NCBI RefSeq assembly: GCF_014701195.1
Contig: NZ_AP018712.1
Coordinates: 310,001-374,000, forward strand
Direction: 5' to 3'
Source of the DNA: Tepiditoga spiralis
GTDB taxonomy: Bacteria > Thermotogota > Thermotogae > Petrotogales > Petrotogaceae
Length of the DNA: 64,000 nucleotides
In this document: positions 16,082 to 23,566 of the stretch, piece after piece
Numbering within the stretch: the first letter of the stretch is position 1
Layout of the letters: each line of letters opens with the position of its first letter
Notes under the pieces: model-generated
What the model was told of the DNA's origin: nothing
The model's input: only the letters and a program-made list of their open reading frames with translations
Databases searched by the model: none
Position numbers and translations under genes: made by a program

Positions 16082-18119
16082 ATTTTTTTATTTTAAATTC
16101 ATCCAATATTTTCCCCTCAACATTTTTATAAACAAGTTTATCAGCATCTAAAAGTTGAGATACGGCCTTTACAGTAAAACTTAATGTATTTGATGTAGCT
16201 TCAACTTGTACAAAATGAGTATAATCTATTATATCTTTTTTTATCCATGGTAAAGGTGTAGCAGTATGAATTGTATCTAAAGGAGCTCCTCCACCTCCAG
16301 TTGTAATAAACACTATTCCATCTTTTTCATATCTTTCATAAGCATGTATATGACCATTCATTACAGCATCAACCTCATATTGTTTAAATATTGGCATCCA
16401 ATACTTTATTAATTCATTTCCATCTTCTTTATTTTCTGCCATAGGTCCATATTGTTGAGACGTTGTCCAGAATGGGTGATGAAAAAATACAATTTTAAAA
16501 GTTTTATTTGTTGAATTCAAATCATTTTTCAACCAATTAATTTGAGCTTTAAAAGCCGTATCATTAGGTGAAATATTTGAATCAATCATGGTAAAATGAA
16601 CACTTCCATAATCAAATGAATACCATCTTCTATTATAATCTCCTCCACCATTTGGTAAATCAAATGCTCTATAATAAAAAATATTGTTATATTCATGATT
16701 TCCAAGAGTTGGATAATAAGCCGTATAAGGAGCTAAAGGTTCTAATGCCCAAAAAAACTTTATCCAATCTTTTTCATAATTACCTTTTTCAACTAAATCT
16801 CCAGTATTTATAACAAAATCCGGATTTGTTTTTGACATTGAAATAACAACTTCTTTATGTTTTTTTTCATAACTCCTAGTATCTCCATAAACATCAAAAA
16901 CAAATTTTTGTGGTTTTTCACTAAAAGTTTTAAAATAATAAATTGAACTTTCAAGAGGTTTTGTATATTTATTTCCAACAAATACCATATATTCATATTT
17001 TTTATTTGGTTTTAAACCAGTTATTCTTATATGATGCACATTTGTAGTATAATTTGTTTTATATCTTCCAACTTCTTTTTGATTATCATAAACAACTACA
17101 GTTGCAAGATCTGGATATAAAAGTTTGAAATTAACTATAACTCCATCTGTGTTTTTCGCAGTTAAAAATGGTTTATATAAAAATTCATTTTCTTTTTTTA
17201 TATTTATATTTAAAGATGTTTTTTCATTTAACGAAATCTTTTCAAAGTTTAAAGTTCCAAAAACTGGCATTACATAATAATTATCTTTAGGAAGATTAAA
17301 CGATACATCTCCATTTTCATTTGTATATCCAGTTGAAATTATATTCCCTTTAAAATCTACTACTTCTGTTAAAATATCTCTTGCAGGAATTGTATTCCTC
17401 AATTTTATACTGACTGTATAAGTTTTACTTTCATTCAATAATTCTTTTTGAAAATTTGATATACTTTTATCAATCTTAATAAATCTTGAAATTGTTGTTG
17501 TTTCATTTGGTTTTAGCTTTTGATATTTTGGAGTTATTGCAGTTGTATTTTTTATATTTATTATTTTAAATATCTTAGTTGAATTATAAGAATCATAATA
17601 TAAAGCAACATTATTCTCTTGAATCATAAAGTTATTTTTACCATTAAACTTTTTAGATACAAAGTAAGGCATAGAAGAAGTATAATCTAAAATATCTGTA
17701 AACTTTAAAAATTGTTGTTTTTTAGAAATATTTTTAATTTTAGAAACAACAAAAATTGTGTTTTTATTTAACGTATAAGTTGTTTCAATGGAATATTTTG
17801 AACCGAGTTGTGTTAAAGCAACTCCATTATTTATAAACTTTAAATCTGTATTTTTTAATGTTTCTCCAGATATAAAATATCTCATCACATCTAAAGTATC
17901 GTACTTATACTTTTGTGAAAATACATCAATAATTCTACCTGAATTTTTATTATTTAAACCGCCAACAATAAAACCAACTTCATCATTTTCTACAAGAATA
18001 TCACCTTTATTTGCGTCTGTTGATCCATATAACTTCAAATTTTTATCTACAACTTTTACCATTGAAAAAACATTAATGAATAATAACATCATTGTAAACA
18101 ATAAAAATATTTTTTTCAC
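16080..18119 (-). CDS. Secreted calcineurin-like metallophosphoesterase with N-terminal beta domains
   Basis: A signal peptide (MKKIFLLFTMMLLFINVFS) is followed by ~370 residues of beta-sandwich type, ending in a fibronectin-III/purple-acid-phosphatase N-domain (ITGLKPNKKYEYMVFVGN). The catalytic domain has all metal motifs in order: GDTR near 408, NTGDLVEKG, GNHEY near 470, FFHHPFW near 546 and NGHIHAYER near 590, plus GGGGAP. The likely role is extracellular or periplasmic phosphomonoester hydrolysis. The second GTG (18119) is chosen as start since AAAGGGG lies 8 bases before it; the GTG at 18128 abuts that site. Confidence 0.9.
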   Translation of the reverse strand: MKKIFLLFTMMLLFINVFSMVKVVDKNLKLYGSTDANKGDILVENDEVGFIVGGLNNKNSGRIIDVFSQKYKYDTLDVMRYFISGETLKNTDLKFINNGVALTQLGSKYSIETTYTLNKNTIFVVSKIKNISKKQQFLKFTDILDYTSSMPYFVSKKFNGKNNFMIQENNVALYYDSYNSTKIFKIINIKNTTAITPKYQKLKPNETTTISRFIKIDKSISNFQKELLNESKTYTVSIKLRNTIPARDILTEVVDFKGNIISTGYTNENGDVSFNLPKDNYYVMPVFGTLNFEKISLNEKTSLNINIKKENEFLYKPFLTAKNTDGVIVNFKLLYPDLATVVVYDNQKEVGRYKTNYTTNVHHIRITGLKPNKKYEYMVFVGNKYTKPLESSIYYFKTFSEKPQKFVFDVYGDTRSYEKKHKEVVISMSKTNPDFVINTGDLVEKGNYEKDWIKFFWALEPLAPYTAYYPTLGNHEYNNIFYYRAFDLPNGGGDYNRRWYSFDYGSVHFTMIDSNISPNDTAFKAQINWLKNDLNSTNKTFKIVFFHHPFWTTSQQYGPMAENKEDGNELIKYWMPIFKQYEVDAVMNGHIHAYERYEKDGIVFITTGGGGAPLDTIHTATPLPWIKKDIIDYTHFVQVEATSNTLSFTVKAVSQLLDADKLVYKNVEGKILDEFKIKK

Positions 18120-18180
18120 TTCAAACACCCCTTTCGAATTAATATATAATTATACTATATTTTAAAAAAAAATAAAAATT

Positions 18181-19728
18181 TTAATCAAACTTTTTTATAA
18201 TTCTTAAAAATTTTTTTTGATCATTTTCATTAAAACACCAAAAAGCTGTAATAGCAGTTTTCTTTTTTAATTTAAAAGTTTTACAAAATTCATCTAAATA
18301 TTTATTTGTTTCAATACTAAAAGAATTTTTTAAATATCTTGAATAATTCCTAATAAAAATATCCATTATTTTTTTATCTTTTTCTTTTAATTCTAAATAA
18401 TTATTTATAAATTTTTTTAATTTATCATCTTTTAAAGAATAGAGAAATATTTTTGCTAACTTTTTTCTTCCTTCATATATACAATGAGAGTTTTCTATAG
18501 ACTCTATTATAAATAATTTTAATTTTAGATTTTCTTGAATTAATTCAATATTATTATTTAAAATGTCATTTATTATATTTTTTATATTTTTACTTATAAA
18601 AGGATAATTTTTCTTTCTATTTTCCTTTGACATATAATTTGATAATACTTTTATAATAAAAGTATTATCAAAATTTAATTTTAACTTATAATTCTTTATA
18701 TTTAATTTCTTTAATTCATTTATAATTTCAAATGGAAGATTATTATTATATTTTATATTTAAACTCAAAATTAATTTTTGTAATGTTTTTGAATTTATTT
18801 TTTCTGTTTTATTATCCAGTATAGAATAAAAAGTTTTATTTGAAATTCCTGTTTTTTTATAAGCATTATGTATATTTTTTATATTATTTTTAATAAAATT
18901 TTTTAAAGTACTATTATTTTTATAAGACGATGTATTTAAAGAATAATAATTTTCATTAATATATTTTTTATAAAAAACTTCATCTATTTCATAAACAAAT
19001 GAAGTTAAATAAAAAAATTTATTTTCATTATTGTGTTTTAAAACATGAATATACGTATCTATATACATTTCTATATCTTTAAAACTTTCAATATAATATC
19101 CTATATAATACATTAAATAATTTACAAACTTATACGAAATTTTGGGATGATCATAAGCTAAATACCATGAAACATTATTCAAAATTATTAAAATTGCACT
19201 AACATGTGGAATTTTAACAGATGTTTTTAACATCTTTAAATATGTAGATATTGCTTTTTTTATTTTATTTTCAGAAGTTAATTTTCTAGCTCTTCCTATA
19301 TTTATAAAAATATAAGAAGATTCATCTAAAGTATAACTTTTACCCCATAATCTAATAGTTTTTGAAGTTTCAATAGATGCCTCAAAACTAAAAAAACCTC
19401 CAACCAAAGTATTCCTTGAAAGTGGAGGTATTTTATGCATTTCAGACTTTAATCTTTGATATAATATAGAAGCTTTTTTAACATTTACTTTTTTTAAATA
19501 AAATAAATACTCTCCCAACAATAAATATTTAACATTCTTATCATTACATAAATCTAAAGCTTTTATAATAAAATTTTTAAACTCATCATCATTTTTTAAT
19601 TCTAAAGCTCTTATATAAAATAAAATATTCTCATTTTTTGTCGTTTTTTTAGTATAATTTATTAATGGTTTTGAATAAGAACCATACTTTGATACCATTT
19701 CCAAAAATCTATAATCTCTTTTTTCCAT
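18181..19728 (-). CDS. Unrecognised helical-repeat protein with an internal XRE-like helix-turn-helix
   Basis: This is a 515-residue soluble, Lys/Asn/Ile-rich protein predicted to be almost all helical. Residues 1-270 have a TPR-like periodicity (KASILYQRLKSEM, KIKKAISTYLKMLKTS). At about 285-325 the run YKKTGISNKTFYSILDNK followed by SKTLQKLILSLNI has the spacing of a Cro/XRE helix-turn-helix and its trailing helix. The rest (330-515) is again helical. TPR plus HTH recalls RRNPP peptide receptors, but there the HTH is N-terminal, so this is not a normal member. It starts 10 bases after the TylF-type methyltransferase gene and is probably cotranscribed. Its base composition is even more AT-rich than its neighbours. 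Confidence 0.6.
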   Translation of the reverse strand: MEKRDYRFLEMVSKYGSYSKPLINYTKKTTKNENILFYIRALELKNDDEFKNFIIKALDLCNDKNVKYLLLGEYLFYLKKVNVKKASILYQRLKSEMHKIPPLSRNTLVGGFFSFEASIETSKTIRLWGKSYTLDESSYIFINIGRARKLTSENKIKKAISTYLKMLKTSVKIPHVSAILIILNNVSWYLAYDHPKISYKFVNYLMYYIGYYIESFKDIEMYIDTYIHVLKHNNENKFFYLTSFVYEIDEVFYKKYINENYYSLNTSSYKNNSTLKNFIKNNIKNIHNAYKKTGISNKTFYSILDNKTEKINSKTLQKLILSLNIKYNNNLPFEIINELKKLNIKNYKLKLNFDNTFIIKVLSNYMSKENRKKNYPFISKNIKNIINDILNNNIELIQENLKLKLFIIESIENSHCIYEGRKKLAKIFLYSLKDDKLKKFINNYLELKEKDKKIMDIFIRNYSRYLKNSFSIETNKYLDEFCKTFKLKKKTAITAFWCFNENDQKKFLRIIKKFD

Positions 19729-19738
19729 TTTTTCTCCT

Positions 19739-20452
19739 TTACAAAATTACATAAGATAATTTAGGTTCAAAATCAAATTTTTGTACCTTTAAATTATTAA
19801 ATGAGCCAAACTTTTCCATTATTGCAACAGTTTCACCTGGCCATAAATTATTATTTGTTTCATCAAAAACAACTATCCCACCCTTTACTACTCTTGGAAA
19901 CAAATATTCTAACGCTATCTTTGTTGGTTCATATAAATCAAAATCAAGGTACAATAAAGAAATAACTAAATGTTTATTATTCTCAACATACTCTGGTATA
20001 GTTTTTATTGCATCACCTTTAATTAATTCAACCTTTGGAAAGTTACTTAAATATCTATTCATATTATAAAGTTCCATTAATTCATTCATTTCTTCATAAA
20101 CATCATAATTCGGCTTTAATCCCTTGGGTTTTAAATTTTTATTTTTTATATCTTCTCTAACTTTATCATTTTCATGAATACTTGGAAATCCTTCAAAAGT
20201 ATCAAATCCAATTACCTTTCTATACAATGCATATGGTTCAAAAATAGTAGAAAATTTTGCCCAACTCATTACTCCACCACCATGATAAACACCACATTCC
20301 ACTATATTACCTTTTACATTTTGAATTTTTTTAAACAATTCATATCTTGCAAGAAAACGTGCTAAAGTTTGTCTTCTTGTATACTTAGGAAAGTTATCAA
20401 ATTTTTTAGTTATATTTGCTTTATACTTAAAAAAAAGATCATCTAAAGTCAT
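19739..20452 (-). CDS. TylF/MycF family O-methyltransferase-like protein
   Basis: At 237 residues it fits the macrocin O-methyltransferase (TylF) family. Motifs seen are NIVECGVYHGGGVMSWAKF (SAM-binding), VIGFDTFEGFPSI, LYLDFDLYEPTKIALEYLFP (metal/catalytic Asp region) and GGIVVFDETN. Family members methylate sugar hydroxyls on macrolides or glycans using SAM and Mg. Its substrate here could be a surface glycan, because a polysaccharide locus lies elsewhere in the window, but it is not in that cluster. It precedes the helical-repeat/HTH gene by 10 bases. Confidence 0.85.
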   Translation of the reverse strand: MTLDDLFFKYKANITKKFDNFPKYTRRQTLARFLARYELFKKIQNVKGNIVECGVYHGGGVMSWAKFSTIFEPYALYRKVIGFDTFEGFPSIHENDKVREDIKNKNLKPKGLKPNYDVYEEMNELMELYNMNRYLSNFPKVELIKGDAIKTIPEYVENNKHLVISLLYLDFDLYEPTKIALEYLFPRVVKGGIVVFDETNNNLWPGETVAIMEKFGSFNNLKVQKFDFEPKLSYVIL

Positions 20453-20502
20453 AATTCACCTACTCAACAATATTTTATTTTTTATTAATTTAATTTTATA
20501 TT

Positions 20503-22305
20503 TTATAAATTTTCTATTTCTTCCATTGACAAACCAGTCACTTGAATTATTTGTTCTTTTGTTAATCCCATTTCTTTTAATTTTTTTGCTGTTTCTATAG
20601 ATTTTAACTTTAATTCATACTCTAAATCTTTTCTTTCATTATTTTCTTCTTTATCTAAATTACTAACAATTTCAACTTCTTTTTTATCAAAAGCTATTGA
20701 AACTTTTATTATGTCATTTATTCCATAACTTTTTATCTCTTCTTCATATTTCTTTTCATTTATCTGTTTTAATCCATTTTGAGCACTATTTAATAGTGTT
20801 TTTTCATTTTTATAGAACTTTTTAAACTCTATTATTATTCCTTTATCTGTTTTATCTTTTGGTATTAAAACAACATCTGCTCTTCCAAGTCCTGTTTCTC
20901 TATTACTCTTTATTATATACTTTTCTTTCAAACCAACGCTCATTCCAAGTATCAGTCCATGATAGAACCTTTCTGGTTCTTCTCCGCTAACATCAAAGTA
21001 ACTCAATGTGTTCATAGTTAGTTTTTGAAAGTCTTCTTTAAACTCTTCTATATGTCCATTTATTAAGTTTATTAGTATGTTATCTAATTGTATATTTCCT
21101 TCTTCAAGCATTAATAATACTGTATCTTCATAAAACATTCTTACTTCTTTATTTGGAATAGCAAGTGTGTATCTTCTATAACCTTCTTTTGTTTCTTTAA
21201 TCCATTTTAAGTAACCACTAAATAAAAATAATGTCCATATTGATTCATTTGAATTTAAGTATAAATCACCATAAACCATAGTTTCATTTATTTTACTTTC
21301 AATTTCTTCACCATTTATTAATTTTTCTATTTTATCTTTTAATTCAGCACTTCCTTCTTTTATTAACTTTCTTATTAAATAATTTCCACTCGTATTCATC
21401 CAATACAGACCTATCTTTTTTTCATCTACTAAATTTATTATAGAAAAAGGATTGTAAATTTCAACACCGCCAAAGTTATAACCATTGTACCAATCTATAA
21501 CTTCTTTTTCTTCATATTCAAGCTCATAATACTTAAGTGTTTCTTCAACTTCTTCTTTTGTAAATCCATACTTATCATTTAATAAATTACTCAGTACGAT
21601 TGAAACTTCAATATTATTTAATCCAGAAAATATACTTCCTTTTGTTACACCAGTTATACCTGTTAACACTGCTTTTTCAAGGTATACGTTATCTTTTAAC
21701 GCAGAGGAAAATAAGTTTCCAATTAAAGGAGTTATTTCATCATAGTATCCATACAAATATGCTTGTTTTATAGGAATATCACATTCATCTATTAATATTA
21801 TTACCTTTTTACCATAGTATCTTTCCATGTACTTTGATAAGTTTCTTATAGAGTTTTCATAATCTGCATCTAAAGCTTCTCTATCCATTATTTTATCATA
21901 TATAATTTTTTCTTCATTATCTAAAACATCTAAAACATACTTATGATCAATGTACAAAGTTGAAAGTTCAGAAATTAATAAATCATGCATCTTTTTTAAG
22001 TTGTTAGATTTTAAATCTTTAAAGGTGATGTATATAACAGGATGTTTGTTCAAATGTTTTTCTATTATGTTCTTTTCTTTGTATATCTTTAAGTTTTTAA
22101 AGAGGTAATCGTTATTTTGAGTAATATCAAAAAAGTACTTCATCATAGATTGACTGAGAGTTTTCCCAAACCTTCTTGGTCTTGTTATTAATAAAACATT
22201 CCCACTTTCAATAACTTCTTTGATTAACAAACTTTTATCTACAAAATACATATCTTCTTCTATTATAGTTTTAAAATCACTTTGTCCTATTGGCAATCGT
22301 TTCAT
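20503..22305 (-). CDS. AAA-ATPase-like / PD-(D/E)XK nuclease family protein (DUF1703 type)
   Basis: The N-terminal AAA_lid-like ATPase region has the family hallmark FKTIIEEDMYFVDKS and a P-loop variant RPRRFGKTLSQS near residues 39-50, with Walker B VIILIDECDIP near 165-175. The C-terminal part carries a PD-(D/E)XK-type motif, GRADVVLIPKDKTDKGIIIEFK. The tail has KEMGLTKEQIIQVTGLSMEE, a small HTH-like element found on many homologues. These proteins are widespread in large paralogous families in anaerobes; their function is unknown and a link with mobile elements or defence has been suggested. It is a stand-alone gene with GGAGATG as ribosome site. Confidence 0.88.
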   Translation of the reverse strand: MKRLPIGQSDFKTIIEEDMYFVDKSLLIKEVIESGNVLLITRPRRFGKTLSQSMMKYFFDITQNNDYLFKNLKIYKEKNIIEKHLNKHPVIYITFKDLKSNNLKKMHDLLISELSTLYIDHKYVLDVLDNEEKIIYDKIMDREALDADYENSIRNLSKYMERYYGKKVIILIDECDIPIKQAYLYGYYDEITPLIGNLFSSALKDNVYLEKAVLTGITGVTKGSIFSGLNNIEVSIVLSNLLNDKYGFTKEEVEETLKYYELEYEEKEVIDWYNGYNFGGVEIYNPFSIINLVDEKKIGLYWMNTSGNYLIRKLIKEGSAELKDKIEKLINGEEIESKINETMVYGDLYLNSNESIWTLFLFSGYLKWIKETKEGYRRYTLAIPNKEVRMFYEDTVLLMLEEGNIQLDNILINLINGHIEEFKEDFQKLTMNTLSYFDVSGEEPERFYHGLILGMSVGLKEKYIIKSNRETGLGRADVVLIPKDKTDKGIIIEFKKFYKNEKTLLNSAQNGLKQINEKKYEEEIKSYGINDIIKVSIAFDKKEVEIVSNLDKEENNERKDLEYELKLKSIETAKKLKEMGLTKEQIIQVTGLSMEEIENL

Positions 22306-22366
22306 AGAATCATCTCCTCAATTCTAATTCTTTATATTTTATTATATCAAAATTACTTTAAAATAT

Positions 22367-22395
22367 AAAAAACAGGATTTCATCCTGTTTTTTTT
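22367..22395 (-). terminator. Terminator of the RNA methyltransferase operon
   Basis: A 12-bp stem (22367-22378 with 22382-22393, loop TTC) around ACAGGAT/ATCCTGT, with an A-run that acts as a U-tract on the minus strand. It lies downstream of the m5U methyltransferase gene and upstream of the AAA/nuclease gene. Confidence 0.75.
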
Positions 22396-22417
22396 AGAAT
22401 TTATTATATTTTTTTAT

Positions 22418-23566
22418 TTATTTCTTCACCAACAAACAAACTGATTCCACATGAGGAGTGTGTGGAAACATGTCTACTATGTGTAAATCTTCTATTGAAT
22501 AAAAATTTTCTAAAGCTTTTAAATCTTGTGCTAAGGTTTCTGGATTACAAGATACATATATTATTTTTTTAAACGATTGTCTTTTTATAAATGAAATAAC
22601 CTTTGGATTGAGTCCTGCACGTGGTGGATCAAAAACAACAAAATCTGGTTTTGGAAGTTCTTTTATTTTGTCTTTAACATCTCCACATAAAAACTCAACA
22701 TTGTTTATATTATTCATTTCAGCATTTAATTTTGCCATTTTAACTGCTTCTTCAACTAATTCAACTGCATACACTTTTTTTACATACTTTGATAATAATG
22801 AAGCTATTGTTCCCGTTCCAGAATACAAGTCATAAGCAACATCTGCATTTTCAACGTATTTCATAGCTGTTGAATACAATACTTCAGCCCCATGCGTATT
22901 CGTTTGAAAGAATGAAAATGGTCCAACCTTAAAACTTAAATCAAGAACCTTTTCATGAAAAAACATATCTCCAAAGATTACTTCAAGTTTATCAGCTTTT
23001 AAAACATTTCCTTTTGAGGTTGTTTTACTGTGCAAAATGGATACTATCTTTCCATTTAATTTTAAATTTTTTAATTCTTCTGCCCATAATTGTATATCGC
23101 CATCATTTTCATCGGTAAAATCAGTTGCTATATTTATCAATATTTCATTTGTATTTATACCTTTTCTTACAGATAAATGCCTTAAATATCCTGTATGTTT
23201 TCTATAATTTCTGAAAGTATAATCTCTTGAAGAAAAAAATTCTTTTGTACAAACAACTATCTTATTAAAGTCATCATCAACAAGTTTACAATCTGGTGTA
23301 TAAAAAACATCGAACTTTTTTTTCCTACCTCTAAAACCAACAATAAGTGGTGCATCCTTTGCTTCATTTCCAAAAGTATACTCCATTTTATTCCTATAAG
23401 CATATATTTCTGGAGAACCAATTATTCCATGGTATCTTTTTGGAGATAGCTTTAAATTTTCAAATATTTTTAATACTTTATCCTCTTTTTCCTTTAATTG
23501 ATTTTCATAATCTATATCAAGTTTTGAACAAGCACCACATCTTCCATATGCTGAACATAAATCCAT
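22418..23566 (-). CDS. RNA (uracil-5-)-methyltransferase, RlmD/RlmCD/TrmA family
   Basis: A 382-residue member of the RNA m5U methyltransferase family. It carries a [4Fe-4S] motif at the extreme N-terminus, C4-x5-C10-x2-C13, with the fourth ligand probably in YTPDCKLV. It has the SAM-binding YDLYSGTGTIASLL, motif IV FDPPRAGLNPKV and the catalytic-Cys segment IYVSCNPETLAQDL. It methylates U in rRNA or tRNA with SAM. The usual N-terminal TRAM domain is absent; the protein starts directly at the Fe-S motif. It overlaps the end of the large secreted-protein gene by one base (TAATG), so it ends the 29.9-22.4 kb operon. Confidence 0.9.
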   Translation of the reverse strand: MDLCSAYGRCGACSKLDIDYENQLKEKEDKVLKIFENLKLSPKRYHGIIGSPEIYAYRNKMEYTFGNEAKDAPLIVGFRGRKKKFDVFYTPDCKLVDDDFNKIVVCTKEFFSSRDYTFRNYRKHTGYLRHLSVRKGINTNEILINIATDFTDENDGDIQLWAEELKNLKLNGKIVSILHSKTTSKGNVLKADKLEVIFGDMFFHEKVLDLSFKVGPFSFFQTNTHGAEVLYSTAMKYVENADVAYDLYSGTGTIASLLSKYVKKVYAVELVEEAVKMAKLNAEMNNINNVEFLCGDVKDKIKELPKPDFVVFDPPRAGLNPKVISFIKRQSFKKIIYVSCNPETLAQDLKALENFYSIEDLHIVDMFPHTPHVESVCLLVKK

